Of a stretch of DNA of 64,000 nucleotides, positions 18,094 to 26,947 are shown piece after piece. The notes below the pieces were generated by a model, which saw nothing but the letters and a program-made list of their open reading frames with translations, searched no databases and was not told where the DNA came from. The stretch spans positions 372,001 to 436,000 of the forward strand of contig NZ_JAGTXB010000002.1 of assembly GCF_018224885.1 (NCBI RefSeq), given 5' to 3'. Numbering within the stretch: the stretch's first letter is position 1; each line of letters starts with the position of its first letter. The DNA comes from Chitinophaga hostae (GTDB taxonomy: Bacteria; Bacteroidota; Bacteroidia; Chitinophagales; Chitinophagaceae). Both the position numbers and the translations under genes were made by a program.

Positions 18094-18825
18094 TTACATT
18101 TTGTAGTTCAGTGGAATAAACAAATTCCATTTCTCCTTTAGTTTCCCATCTTCAAATATTTCGAAGTTAAACCAGCCTGCATGCAGGAAAATGGCCTTCT
18201 CCAGGATCAGGAAAGGGGCCTTTACCTGGTCTATATCGAAAAGGAACGCGCCGTTAGGCTCATAGAATTTAACAGAATACTTCTTTTGCGGCGCCTCCGG
18301 TAATTTTATGTTGATATTACCATCGGCAGTAGTATAAATATAGTTGGAAGGATGCCAGAGTGCTCTTTCCGGCTCTTTGTTTTCCTGTTCTTTGCCTCTG
18401 AGTCCGCGGGCGGCATCTTTGATGTCGGCATATTGAAGTTTCTGATCAGCACGGATGGTGCTGTCAGATAAGGCCAGTACCGTTTTACTGTAAATAAACC
18501 GGCCGTTGTTGAATAATATAAACAGGCGGTAATAGTTGTTACCGGGTAGCGGTTTGTTATCGAGGTAGGCATTCCTTGTTTGAGTAGGATAGCTGGCGTA
18601 GCCAATGGTGTTGAAGTTCAACACGCTGTCGAGCGACCGCTGTATACCTATTTCTTTTACCTGTGGAAAGCCGGATATCCAGTCCAGCTGTATTTTACCG
18701 GTTTTAATGGAGGCTGAGAAGTCGGGTAATACAGGCGGAACGTATTCCTGTTCCTGCGCCTGCCCTGAAAATGCCGTCAATAAAAATATTCCAATAACAA
18801 AAGTTATTCGCACTATTTGCTTCAT
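18094..18825 (-). CDS. Secreted protein of unknown function
   Basis: I do not recognise this 243-residue protein. It has a clear signal peptide (IVRITFVIGIFLLTAFSGQAQ, cleaved near residue 23). The first half resembles a fibronectin-like fold with IQLDWISGFPQVKEIGIQRS and NNYYRLFILFNNGRFIYSKTV, a pattern often seen in Bacteroidota secreted proteins. The second half (HPSNYIYTTADGNINIKLPEA, FNFEIFEDGKL) looks like another beta-sandwich. It is a single gene, and its stop codon is directly followed by the palindrome H1. No catalytic residues can be proposed. Confidence 0.78.
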   Translation of the reverse strand: MKQIVRITFVIGIFLLTAFSGQAQEQEYVPPVLPDFSASIKTGKIQLDWISGFPQVKEIGIQRSLDSVLNFNTIGYASYPTQTRNAYLDNKPLPGNNYYRLFILFNNGRFIYSKTVLALSDSTIRADQKLQYADIKDAARGLRGKEQENKEPERALWHPSNYIYTTADGNINIKLPEAPQKKYSVKFYEPNGAFLFDIDQVKAPFLILEKAIFLHAGWFNFEIFEDGKLKEKWNLFIPLNYKM

Positions 18826-18892
18826 ACTGATTATTCCGTGAGCTCTTTAAGTTGGCAAAAATACACTACCGTTCAGATATAATGAACAGTTT

Positions 18893-19786
18893 TTAAAAGG
18901 ATAGAACGTCAGGTGCCAAGGAAAGATTGCCCTGTAATCCGCCAGTATGTATTAATAATACTTTACTGCCATCCGGAAAGTAGCCCTGCTGGGCCAGATC
19001 ACGGAAAGCCATGACAAGTTTGCCGGTATAAATAATGTCTGTTGGAATGCCCGTGGCCGCATGAAAAGTATTGATAAAATCTATAAGATGAGCCGGATGT
19101 TTCCCATAACCACCGCAATGAAAATCGTGTAGTAACTGCCAGGAGGCAGTGTTAGCGGGATGTAACAGATCCCGGACTTCCTGTTCCAGGTACCGGGCGC
19201 CCTTTAGTACCGGTATACCAATTACCTGTTGTGCCGGGGCTGCGCTGTTGATCAGCCCTGCGAGCGTAGTGCCGGTGCCTGCTGCGCAAAGAATATGTGT
19301 AAAATCTGTTGTGGGGAGGATGGATAGTATTTCTTCGCAACCGCTGGCGCCGAGAGCGTTATGGCCGCCTTCGGGAACTACATGGTAGTCAGGAAACAGT
19401 ATTTCATAGGCCTGGAGAGTAGTCCTGTTGCGGTAATCTTCCCGTGATACAAACACCAGGCCCATGCCGTTTTCGTCGGCAGTTGTAAGTGTATGGCTCA
19501 TATTGCCATGATGCTCTTCTCCGCGGATAATCCCCAGTGCGCCCAGGCCGGCAAGTTTACATGCCAGCGCAGTGGCGGCGATATGATTGGAATATGCGCC
19601 ACCACAGGTCAGTATGCCATTACATCTATCGGCTTTGGCCGCTTCGATATTGTGTTTTAATTTGAACCACTTGTTACCGGAAATGGCAGGATGGAGCTTA
19701 TCCAAACGCAACATAGCTGCCTGGATATGATCCGGCAACCATTGTGTATGGAATGCATCCAAAGTGATATTGCTGTAAGAGAGCAT
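18893..19786 (-). CDS. PLP-dependent ACC deaminase/D-cysteine desulfhydrase family protein
   Basis: A tryptophan synthase beta-fold enzyme of about 297 residues that removes ammonia from small amino acids such as 1-aminocyclopropane-1-carboxylate or D-cysteine. The PLP lysine is in HPAISGNKWFKLKHN; TCGGAYSNHIAATALA binds substrate and the phosphate loop is CAAGTGTTLAG. The protein is shorter than plant-associated AcdS, so D-cysteine desulfhydrase-like activity is at least as likely. An ATG at 19807 would add MAKSYLT, but those codons are heptad-repeat sequence, so ATG 19786 is preferred; both are possible. Confidence 0.85.
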   Translation of the reverse strand: MLSYSNITLDAFHTQWLPDHIQAAMLRLDKLHPAISGNKWFKLKHNIEAAKADRCNGILTCGGAYSNHIAATALACKLAGLGALGIIRGEEHHGNMSHTLTTADENGMGLVFVSREDYRNRTTLQAYEILFPDYHVVPEGGHNALGASGCEEILSILPTTDFTHILCAAGTGTTLAGLINSAAPAQQVIGIPVLKGARYLEQEVRDLLHPANTASWQLLHDFHCGGYGKHPAHLIDFINTFHAATGIPTDIIYTGKLVMAFRDLAQQGYFPDGSKVLLIHTGGLQGNLSLAPDVLSF

Positions 19787-19794
19787 AGTTAAAT

Positions 19795-19889
19795 AGCTTT
19801 TAGCCATTAGCTGTTAGCTTTTAGTAAATGCAGCGAATAGTTAATTTTCGCTGCATTTACTAAAAGCTAACAGCTAATGGCTAACAGCT
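19795..19889. repeat. Heptad-arm palindromic element
   Basis: The 43-base arms (19795-19837, 19847-19889) match at all but one position, with a 9-base loop. Four to five 7-nt units lead to the inner stem TAAATGCAGCGAA. It starts 2 bases from the fucosidase stop and runs into the possible upstream start of the PLP enzyme gene. Confidence 0.93.
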
Positions 19890-19891
19890 TC

Positions 19892-21232
19892 TCAGTCATT
19901 CGTTAAAAAGCCTCCCTGGCCTCTGTACAGCTTCACGGCCTTGTCCAGCTTCACTTTCAGTACCGTTATATATTTGTCCTGACCGGTTTCCGGTACGTCA
20001 ATGAATACCAGCCCGGGTACAGGGCTCCACGAAATTTTGCCTACCACCTTGTGTGTCAGCTGTTTACCGCTGCCCAATACGGTGATGCTTTCAATTTTAT
20101 TCGATAGCCCTTTTACCATTACCTGTCCGCTGGTTTTGGCGGGCAGAAACAGGTACAGGGTGCTGGAATCTTTGGAGAGGGTGGTGGGGCCATAGAAATG
20201 TCCTTGTGGTATACCGGCGATGGTATTAAAAACGGCTTCTCCGTTGCGTTGGTTCCAGGCGCCCAGTTCCCTGAGCATATGCACTTCTTCCTGTGGGATG
20301 GTACCGTCGGCTTTAGGACCGATGTCGAGCAGGAGGTTACCGCCATTGCTCACCGCATCCACGAAGATGGTGATGATTTCGAACGGTGTTTTCCAGTTGT
20401 TATCCTGTGGCTGCCATCCCCAGTTGTTGTTGATGGTCATGCAAAGCTCCCACCAGTGGTACTTTGGACGGGAAACCGGGAAGTTTTGTTCCGGGGTTTC
20501 ATAGTCGCCATAGCCCTGTAAACGCCCGTTGATAATGGTTTTAGGGTTATGGGAGGTGAGCATATTCCGCATTTTGGAGGCTTCCCATTCTTCAGGAGAG
20601 TGTTCCCAATCGCCGTCAAACCACCACAGGTCCGGGTTGAACTTAGTCATTACCTCTGCCATCTGTCCTTCATAATATTTCAGGAAGCGCTGCCATTTTT
20701 CAGGATGGGCTTTGATATCATAGCGGTTGCTGTCTTTCAGAAATTGGGGATAATCGTTGTGGCTCCAGTCGATCAGGGAAAAATAGGCACCACATTTGAT
20801 ACTGTCGCGGCGCAATGCGGCATAGAAGGGCGTAAGCACGTCTTTTTTTGCCGGTGTGCTGTTAACGACGTCCAGTTTGCCAAATTTGGTATCCCACAAA
20901 GCCACGCCATCGTGGTGTTTGGTGGTCATTACCGCATAACGGGCGCCGGATGCTTTGATCAGATCGGCCCAGGCCTGCGGATCGTAATTGCTTGCAGTAA
21001 AGCCTTTTAGCTGCTGCATGTAATCCGGGTAGGAGATTTTTTTGTTGTGGAAGGACCAGGACTCATCGATTCCGTTGACGGAATAAATGCCCCAGTGGAT
21101 AAATATGCCCAGTTTGGCATCGGCAAACCACTGCATTTTTTCTTTGATCTCGTCAGGATTTGTTTTCTGTTGCGCTTTGGCAGCTGTAAAAAGCTGCATG
21201 GCAAAGGCTCCCAGCACTAGTAATCTCTTCAT
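19892..21232 (-). CDS. Alpha-L-fucosidase, GH29 family
   Basis: An exported glycosidase that releases L-fucose from glycans. The 446-residue protein starts with a signal peptide (LLVLGAFAMQLFTAAKAQ, cleaved near residue 20). GH29 hallmarks are WFADAKLGIFIHWGIYSV, YAVMTTKHHDGVALWDTK and the nucleophile region FNPDLWWFDGDWE near residue 205; NGGNLLLDIGPKADG closes the barrel. A C-terminal beta domain of about 100 residues follows. It is divergent from a nucleotidyltransferase/kinase pair across a region with a perfect palindrome, so these genes may be co-regulated. Confidence 0.95.
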   Translation of the reverse strand: MKRLLVLGAFAMQLFTAAKAQQKTNPDEIKEKMQWFADAKLGIFIHWGIYSVNGIDESWSFHNKKISYPDYMQQLKGFTASNYDPQAWADLIKASGARYAVMTTKHHDGVALWDTKFGKLDVVNSTPAKKDVLTPFYAALRRDSIKCGAYFSLIDWSHNDYPQFLKDSNRYDIKAHPEKWQRFLKYYEGQMAEVMTKFNPDLWWFDGDWEHSPEEWEASKMRNMLTSHNPKTIINGRLQGYGDYETPEQNFPVSRPKYHWWELCMTINNNWGWQPQDNNWKTPFEIITIFVDAVSNGGNLLLDIGPKADGTIPQEEVHMLRELGAWNQRNGEAVFNTIAGIPQGHFYGPTTLSKDSSTLYLFLPAKTSGQVMVKGLSNKIESITVLGSGKQLTHKVVGKISWSPVPGLVFIDVPETGQDKYITVLKVKLDKAVKLYRGQGGFLTND

Positions 21233-21293
21233 TGTTCCGTTTAATTAATCTTTAAAAAATGTGTTCTCCACAAAAAGAAAGTGTGAAAATACT

Positions 21294-21307
21294 TTTAATC
21301 GATTAAA
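21294..21307. promoter_or_regulatory. Perfect palindrome, candidate LacI-type operator
   Basis: TTTAATCGATTAAA is a perfect 14-bp palindrome with the central CG typical of LacI-family sites. It lies 61 bases from the fucosidase start and 56 from the nucleotidyltransferase start. No LacI regulator gene is in the window, so the factor is unknown. Confidence 0.5.
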
Positions 21308-21363
21308 TTTATCGCCGATATTTTTAGGTAAATAATAGGAAATTATAAACTAATATCATAAAA

Positions 21364-22266
21364 ATGCAACCGACTTTATTGATTTTGGCGGCCGGAATGG
21401 CCAGTCGTTACGGCAGTTTAAAGCAAATCCAGGAATTTGGCCCCAGCGGTGAAACTATCATTGATTACTCTATTTACGACGCTATCAGCGCCGGTTTTGG
21501 AAAAATAGTGTTCATCATCCGCGAGAATTTTGCAGCTGATTTCAAAGAAATCTTTGAACCAAAGCTCAAAGGCCGCGTGGCTGTTGATTATGTATACCAG
21601 GAAATGGATGCATTTGTAGGTGACCATGCGGTTCCTGCCGACAGGACCAAACCGTGGGGGACCGCTCATGCTATCCTTTGCGCAAAAAACGCTATCAATG
21701 AACCATTTGCGGTAATTAACGCAGATGATTTCTATGGTACCGACTCTTTTGTTAAAATGGCTGCATTCCTTAACAACGACTGCAAGCCGGATGTTTACAG
21801 CGTAGTAGGCTATGAACTGGGTAAAACCGTTAGTGAACACGGTTCTGTATCACGCGGCGTATGTGCGGTGAATACGGCTGGTAACCTGTCTGCTATCAAT
21901 GAAAGAACAAAAATATACCCGGAAAATGGTCAGATCGTTTATGAAGAAGCCGATGGCAGCAAGCATCCGTTGTCTGCTGATACGCCGGTATCCATGAACT
22001 TCTGGGGTTTTCATCCGAGTGTATTTGAACTGAGCCAGGACCTTTTCAACGAATTCCTGGATAAAAACCTCAGCAACCCAAAATCTGAATTCTTTATTCC
22101 GATTGTGGCTGATGAATTTATCCGTCGTGATAAGGGCGTGGTGAAGGTATTGCCAACCAGCGCAAAATGGTTTGGTGTTACCTACAAAGAAGATGCACCA
22201 GGTGTGCAGGCCAGCCTATCAGCGCTGGTTGCGAATGGAGAATATCCAGACAATTTATGGAAATAA
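21364..22266 (+). CDS. Sugar-phosphate nucleotidyltransferase
   Basis: A GT-A fold nucleotidyltransferase of 300 residues that makes an NDP-sugar from NTP and a sugar 1-phosphate. The N-terminal nucleotide loop is LILAAGMASRYGSLKQIQEFGPSGETIIDYSIYDA, and the metal/sugar site is FAVINADDFYGTDSF near residue 125. PWGTAHAILCAKNAI is also typical. The next gene, a sugar kinase-like protein, starts inside its last codons, so the two are translationally coupled. Together they would convert a free sugar to an NDP-sugar by salvage. The sugar is not known; fucose or N-acetylhexosamine are candidates because of the adjacent fucosidase. Confidence 0.88.
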   Translation: MQPTLLILAAGMASRYGSLKQIQEFGPSGETIIDYSIYDAISAGFGKIVFIIRENFAADFKEIFEPKLKGRVAVDYVYQEMDAFVGDHAVPADRTKPWGTAHAILCAKNAINEPFAVINADDFYGTDSFVKMAAFLNNDCKPDVYSVVGYELGKTVSEHGSVSRGVCAVNTAGNLSAINERTKIYPENGQIVYEEADGSKHPLSADTPVSMNFWGFHPSVFELSQDLFNEFLDKNLSNPKSEFFIPIVADEFIRRDKGVVKVLPTSAKWFGVTYKEDAPGVQASLSALVANGEYPDNLWK

Positions 22267-23354
22267 AACCAAACACAAGGATCCTTCAGGCTTTCGGACT
22301 TGAGCCTGAAGGATTAAATGTCCGAAGATTTGGATCAGGACACATCAACAACACTTTTTTGCTGGAAAAAAAGCAGGACGGCAGTAGATACGTTTTACAA
22401 AAAATCAATGTAAACGTATTCAAGGAACCAGGAGTGATCGCCGCCAACCAGAGAATGGCAGCAGATTTCCTGGCAGTTCATCATCCCGGCTATCTGTTTA
22501 TTACGCCGATCCCCACGGTTAACGGGGAAGAGCTCTTTGTAATTGACAACGAATACTGGAGAATGATCCCTTTTATTGCGGATTCCGTAACGGTAGATCA
22601 GGCCGACAACCCAAAGCAGGCGTTTGAAGCAGCCAAACAGTTTGGCCGCCTCGCCAGTTACCTTTCGGGAATTGACCTGAAGCCGTTTAAAGCTTCCATT
22701 CCAAACTTTCACAACCTGACCCTACGGTACAGCGCCTTCCAGGAAGCCATCCGTACGGCAAAGGACGACAGGAAAGTTGCAGCAGAAGAGATGATTGAAG
22801 AATTCCTCCGCTATTCTGACATCGCAGTAACGTATGAACAACTGAAAACAAATCCCGAATTCAGGGATCATCTGATGCACCACGATACCAAAATCAATAA
22901 CGTATTGCTTAACAAAGATACTTATGAAGGTATTTGTGTATGTGACCTGGATACCCTGATGCCCGGAAAAATCATCTCAGATCTCGGCGACATGGTCCGC
23001 ACCTATGTTTGCCCCGTTTCAGAAGAGGAAAATGATTTCAGCCAGATCGTTATCCGCGAAGAATACTACGAAGCCCTTATGCAGGGGTATCTCGCAGAGA
23101 TTGGCGGTACTTTAACCAAAGTAGAAAAAGAACAACTGTTCTTTGCCGGGAAGTTCATGATCTACATGCAGGGGATAAGGTTCCTCACCGACTATCTGAA
23201 TGGTGATGTATACTACCCGATCAAGTATCCGACACACAACTACAACCGCGCTAAAAACCAACTGGTTCTACTGCAGCGGCTCATGGAAAAAGAAACTGTA
23301 CTGCAGGGAATCATCAACAAATGCCTGCTCGTCAGCGTAACAAGTGAACAGTAA
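22257..23354 (+). CDS. Aminoglycoside phosphotransferase-fold sugar kinase (NahK-like)
   Basis: A kinase-fold protein of 365 residues, like anomeric N-acetylhexosamine 1-kinases. RRFGSGHINNTFLLEK near the N-terminus binds ATP. The catalytic loop is HHDTKINNVLLNKD near residue 217 and the metal segment is CVCDLDTLMPGKIISDLGD. ATG 22257 overlaps the end of the nucleotidyltransferase gene by 10 bases. A kinase followed by a nucleotidyltransferase is the logic of salvage pathways such as lacto-N-biose use or fucose activation. The substrate is inferred only from context. Confidence 0.82.
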   Translation: MEIKPNTRILQAFGLEPEGLNVRRFGSGHINNTFLLEKKQDGSRYVLQKINVNVFKEPGVIAANQRMAADFLAVHHPGYLFITPIPTVNGEELFVIDNEYWRMIPFIADSVTVDQADNPKQAFEAAKQFGRLASYLSGIDLKPFKASIPNFHNLTLRYSAFQEAIRTAKDDRKVAAEEMIEEFLRYSDIAVTYEQLKTNPEFRDHLMHHDTKINNVLLNKDTYEGICVCDLDTLMPGKIISDLGDMVRTYVCPVSEEENDFSQIVIREEYYEALMQGYLAEIGGTLTKVEKEQLFFAGKFMIYMQGIRFLTDYLNGDVYYPIKYPTHNYNRAKNQLVLLQRLMEKETVLQGIINKCLLVSVTSEQ

Positions 23355-23404
23355 ATGAAATCATTTTTAGAACGTGAACAGTAAATGAAATGAAATCATT
23401 TTGT

Positions 23405-23434
23405 CCCGGTGCTCTCCGCACCGGGATTTTTTTT
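23405..23434 (+). terminator. Terminator after the sugar kinase gene
   Basis: An 8-bp stem CCCGGTGC/GCACCGGG with a 5-base loop is followed by eight T. The T-tract merges with the outer arm of palindrome H2. Confidence 0.9.
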
Positions 23435-23612
23435 GCCCAGGATTAAACTGATTTGGATGATTGACAGGATTTTGTTTTTGATTTTAATTGATTTTTAGGA
23501 GATTTTGGAAGATATACACCTATTTTCGTCTATCTCTCCCCAAATCTTTTAAAATCAAAAAAGAAAAATCCTGTCAATCATCCAAATCAGTTTAATCCTG
23601 GGCAAAAAAAAT
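23425..23612. repeat. Long GATT-period palindrome, copy H2
   Basis: The arms begin TTTTTGCCCAGGATTAAACTG and end in the mirror CAGTTTAATCCTGGGCAAAAA. The inner stem is GATTTTGGAAGATATA, mirrored less perfectly by TATCTCTCCCCAAATC. It lies between the terminator and the ilv promoter. Confidence 0.9.
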
Positions 23613-23775
23613 CTTGGCAAAGACAAAATCCGCGTGTTTTGTACACAAAATTGGTAGATTAATTTATAACGATCTGTTCATTTGTTTAGAAAAAGCCCAA
23701 CTATTGACATCTTTTTTTAAATATTTTCAAAAACACTTAATGTGATTAATTTTTTACGAAATATTGAGGAGGTTA

Positions 23776-23806
23776 TTGTTTTTTATTTTTTTCACGAATA
23801 CTTTTG
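23776..23806 (+). promoter_or_regulatory. Promoter of the ilv leader and operon
   Basis: TTG (23776-23778), 20 bases, TACTTTTG (23799-23806) fits the Bacteroidota sigma-A consensus. The expected transcript start is about 24 bases before the leader ATG. Confidence 0.75.
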
Positions 23807-23835
23807 TAGAAACACTAAAGAAAACAAGTCCTCCC

Positions 23836-23952
23836 ATGTGGGTAAATAAAGACAACATAAAACTTAATCACATCGTACCTCAGCTCAACTGGGCTATCAC
23901 GAAGGTCGTGATTATCGTCGTTGTCATTATTAGCCACCAGTATGGAGGATAG
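23836..23952 (+). CDS. ilv operon leader peptide, Val/Ile-rich
   Basis: A 38-codon ORF, 94 bases before ilvE, whose residues 24-32 are VVIIVVVII: nine successive codons for the end products of the operon. In total 14 of 38 residues are Val or Ile. This is the composition of known ilv leader peptides of enterobacteria, but the sequence is unrelated. It is followed by a terminator hairpin. The ORF could begin further upstream (ATT/ATG-type starts), but ATG 23836 is nearest to the promoter. The stop codon lies in GGAGGATAGG, which can also pair with the terminator's left arm, as expected for an antiterminator. Role: stalling at Val/Ile codons when these are scarce should let transcription proceed. 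Confidence 0.82.
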   Translation: MWVNKDNIKLNHIVPQLNWAITKVVIIVVVIISHQYGG

Positions 23953-23982
23953 GTAAACGTGCATATAATCACAAAATATAAC

Positions 23983-24014
23983 GCCTTCCTCCGCAAAGAG
24001 GGAGGCTTTTTTTT
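23983..24014 (+). terminator. ilv attenuator terminator
   Basis: A 9-bp stem (GCCTTCCTC with GAGGGAGGC, one G-U pair) is followed by eight T. It lies between the leader stop codon and ilvE. TCCTCC in its left arm can pair instead with GGAGGA at 23944-23949. Confidence 0.85.
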
Positions 24015-24046
24015 GGACTGTATATTCCTGGTATAATTTCAATTTT

Positions 24047-24949
24047 ATGTATAGCTATTACAACGACAACACTTTTCTCTACATCAACGGTGAGTACACC
24101 AAGGCAAACGCAGCGACAACAGACCTGTATGGCCAGTCTCTCCACTACGGTTATGCGGTATTTGAAGGCATCCGCGCTTACAAAACAGCCAGCGGCGAAG
24201 TAAAGATCTTTAAAGCGAAAGAACACTTCGATCGCCTGAAGCGCTCCTGTGAGCTGATCCACATCCCTTACAAATTTGATAACGAGGAGCTCATCGCTGC
24301 CTGTTACAAAGTACTGGAGATGAACAACATGGAAGAAGCCTACATCAGACCCCTGGTTTTCTGTCCGCCAAATATGACGCTGAAAGCCGCCTCCGAATCG
24401 CAAATCCTGATCTGCGCATGGGAGTGGGGAGCTTACCTGGGAGAAAAGCTGTTACGCGTAATGACTTCTTCTTACGAACGACCAAATCCTAAAGCCTTCA
24501 AAATAGAATCCAAATCGGCCGGTCTCTACGTAAACTCGATACTCGCCTCCCAGGAAGCAAAAGAGAAAGGCTATGATGAAGCACTGCTCCTCGATATGAA
24601 TGGATACGTTGCAGAAGGCCCGGGCGCTAACATCTTCTTCGAAAAAGACGGCAAAATCTACACTCCTCCCGCCGGTAACATCCTCCCAGGCATCACCCGC
24701 GCCACTGTTATCGAACTTTGCCAGGAACTGAATATCCCACTGGAAGAAAAATTGTTTACCATTCCTGAACTGAAAGAAGCCGAAGCAGCTTTCTTCTGCG
24801 GTACCGCAGCTGAAGTTATCGGCCTCGATTCCCTGGATGGTCAGCCTTTCGGCAAACCATGGGCACAATCACTCGGTAAAGTGCTCCAGCAGGCTTACAA
24901 AGCCAAAGTATTGGGTAAAGCATTTCACCGCGAAGCACAATTGGCTTAA
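24047..24949 (+). CDS. ilvE: Branched-chain amino acid aminotransferase
   Basis: A fold-type IV PLP aminotransferase of 300 residues that exchanges amino groups between Val/Ile/Leu and 2-oxoglutarate. Start region FLYINGEYTKANAATTDLYGQSLHYGYAVFEGIRAY, the PLP lysine region KIESKSAGLYVNSILASQEA near residue 150-165, VAEGPGANIFFEKDG and PGITRATVIELC are family signatures, and the C-terminal GTAAEVIGLDSLDG closes the active site. It is the first gene after the ilv attenuator, so it should be the most directly controlled. The gene ends with heptad-like sequence downstream. Confidence 0.95.
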   Translation: MYSYYNDNTFLYINGEYTKANAATTDLYGQSLHYGYAVFEGIRAYKTASGEVKIFKAKEHFDRLKRSCELIHIPYKFDNEELIAACYKVLEMNNMEEAYIRPLVFCPPNMTLKAASESQILICAWEWGAYLGEKLLRVMTSSYERPNPKAFKIESKSAGLYVNSILASQEAKEKGYDEALLLDMNGYVAEGPGANIFFEKDGKIYTPPAGNILPGITRATVIELCQELNIPLEEKLFTIPELKEAEAAFFCGTAAEVIGLDSLDGQPFGKPWAQSLGKVLQQAYKAKVLGKAFHREAQLA

Positions 24950-24951
24950 GC

Positions 24952-25080
24952 ATAATGCGGAAAGCAGAAGGCAAAAAGCTGTTGAAGCGGATATCTTTTA
25001 CCATATGTGGCAGCAACGGTAATGGGCTTCAGATAAGACAATAGCTTTTTGCTTTATGCCTTCGGCTTTCAGCTACCCTT
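24952..25080. repeat. Degenerate heptad-arm palindrome
   Basis: Units such as GCGGAAA, GCAGAAG and GCAAAAA on the left and a mirrored TAGCTTTTTGC on the right are still visible, but the arms have decayed. A short hairpin (AACCCTTTA/TAAAGGGTT, 25106-25126) follows. The rest of the 318-base gap before ilvD shows no further gene. Confidence 0.6.
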
Positions 25081-25105
25081 GAATACTGTAAATCGAAAAA
25101 GAAAG

Positions 25106-25126
25106 AACCCTTTACTGTAAAGGGTT
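25106..25126. terminator. Short hairpin between ilvE and ilvD
   Basis: A 9-bp perfect stem with a 3-base loop is followed by only a short T run (TT after the stem), so any termination would be weak or partial. It could modulate read-through from ilvE to ilvD. Confidence 0.5.
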
Positions 25127-25267
25127 TTAGGACGCGGAAGGCAGATTTGAAGACCGGTAAATTGGAAATTGTTGGTTTGAATATCACCGCCCTACCCGGT
25201 AATTTGTGGAGAAGTTTTAAAATAGGGTTACTATAAACACTGGCAGCCCCGGTAATAACTAAAAGCA

Positions 25268-26947
25268 ATGGAATTAAATAAGTATAGCAAAACGATCACG
25301 CAGGATCCTACACAACCAGCAGCGCAGGCTCAGTTGTACGGAATTGGTTTAACAGAAGAAGATCTGAAAAAAGCACAGGTGGGTATCGTCAGCATGGGTT
25401 ACGATGGTAACACCTGCAACATGCACCTGAATGATCTGGCGCAGGACGTGAAAAAAGGCGTCTGGGCAAATGATCTGGTGGGACTCATTTTTCACACCAT
25501 TGGCGTCAGCGATGGGATGAGCAATGGCACGCCAGGTATGCGCTACTCTCTCGTTAGCCGCGATCTGATTGCTGATTCCATTGAAACCGTTGCCGGAGCA
25601 CAGTATTACGATGCCCTGATCACCGTACCAGGCTGCGATAAAAATATGCCGGGCTCCCTGATGGCCATGGGCCGTCTCAACCGCCCCTCCATTATGGTAT
25701 ACGGCGGAACCATTGCACCAGGAAAATACAAAGGCCAGGATCTTAATATCATCTCCGCCTTTGAGGCACTCGGTCAGAAAATGGCCGGTAAGCTGGATGA
25801 AGCCGATTTCAAAGGCATCGTACAAAATTCCTGCCCCGGTGCAGGCGCCTGTGGTGGTATGTATACCGCTAATACCATGTCTTCCGCTATCGAAGCACTC
25901 GGTATGAGCCTGCCCTACAGCTCATCCAACCCCGCGTTGAGCAAGGATAAAAAAGATGAATGCCTCGCTGCAGGTCAATACATCCGCCTGCTCCTCGAAA
26001 AAGATATTAAACCAAGAGACATCATGACAAAAGAGGCATTCGAAAATGCACTCACCATCATCATGGCTTTAGGTGGCAGCACCAACGCTGTACTACATTT
26101 CATTGCTATCGCAAAATCAGTAGGCGTTCCTGTCAGACTCGAAGATTTTCAGCGCATCAGCGACAAAACACCACTGATCGCCGATCTCAAACCAAGCGGT
26201 AAATACCTGATGGAAGACCTCCACAATATTGGTGGCGTTCCACTGGTAATGAAATACCTCCTCAAAAAAGGATTCATACACGGCAACTGTATGACCGTAA
26301 CCGGTAAAACAATCGCCGAAAACCTGGAAGACGTGGCAGACATAGATTTCAGCACCCAGGACATCATTGTGCCGCTGGAAAAACCACTGAAACCAACCGC
26401 TCATATCCAGATTCTTTACGGTAACCTGGCCACAGAAGGGTCTGTCGCTAAAATTACCGGTAAGGAAGGCGAACGCTTCAAAGGCCCGGCCCGTGTGTTC
26501 GATGGTGAATTTGAACTCATTGCCGGTATCACCTCCGGTAAAGTAAAAGAAGGAGATGTGGTCGTGATCCGCCAGGTAGGCCCTAAAGGCGCCCCTGGTA
26601 TGCCCGAAATGCTGAAACCAACCAGCGCCATCATGGGGGTGGGATTGGGCAAAAGCGTGGCACTCATCACGGATGGCCGTTTCTCCGGTGGTACCCATGG
26701 CTTTGTGGTGGGACATATCACTCCGGAAGCCTTTGAAGGCGGTAATATCGCCCTCGTAAAAGACAACGACATCATCGAAATAGATGCAGTAAAGAATTTT
26801 ATCAATGTGGAAGTAAGTGAAGAAGAATTGGCCGCCCGCAGGGCACAGTGGATACAACCCGCATTGAAAGCATCCAATGGAATCCTATTTAAGTACGCAA
26901 AACTTGTTAAAAATGCAACAGAAGGATGTGTTACCGATGAAGCCTGA
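25268..26947 (+). CDS. ilvD: Dihydroxy-acid dehydratase
   Basis: An iron-sulfur enzyme that dehydrates 2,3-dihydroxy acids to the 2-oxo acids of Val and Ile. The 559-residue protein has the three cluster cysteines in GNTCNMH (near 50), [11 protein letters not shown] (near 122) and [16 protein letters not shown] (near 195), which fits the [2Fe-2S] type. The motif [14 protein letters not shown] near the C-terminus is also typical. ilvB starts within the last codons of ilvD (ATG 26937 overlaps by 11 bases), so the two are coupled. Confidence 0.97.
   Translation: MELNKYSKTITQDPTQPAAQAQLYGIGLTEEDLKKAQVGIVSMGYDGNTCNMHLNDLAQDVKKGVWANDLVGLIFHTIGVSDGMSNGTPGMRYSLVSRDLIADSIETVAGAQYYDALITVPGCDKNMPGSLMAMGRLNRPSIMVYGGTIAPGKYKGQDLNIISAFEALGQKMAGKLDEADFKGIVQNSCPGAGACGGMYTANTMSSAIEALGMSLPYSSSNPALSKDKKDECLAAGQYIRLLLEKDIKPRDIMTKEAFENALTIIMALGGSTNAVLHFIAIAKSVGVPVRLEDFQRISDKTPLIADLKPSGKYLMEDLHNIGGVPLVMKYLLKKGFIHGNCMTVTGKTIAENLEDVADIDFSTQDIIVPLEKPLKPTAHIQILYGNLATEGSVAKITGKEGERFKGPARVFDGEFELIAGITSGKVKEGDVVVIRQVGPKGAPGMPEMLKPTSAIMGVGLGKSVALITDGRFSGGTHGFVVGHITPEAFEGGNIALVKDNDIIEIDAVKNFINVEVSEEELAARRAQWIQPALKASNGILFKYAKLVKNATEGCVTDEA

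Noticed and set aside
23764..23835. Upstream extension of the ilv leader ORF to 62 codons
   Set aside because: The extra codons overlap the proposed promoter and the expected transcript start, so they would not be in the mRNA.
26117..26857. Minus-strand ORF of 246 codons opposite ilvD
   Set aside because: It overlaps IlvD active-site codons and has no own start signals or recognisable domain.
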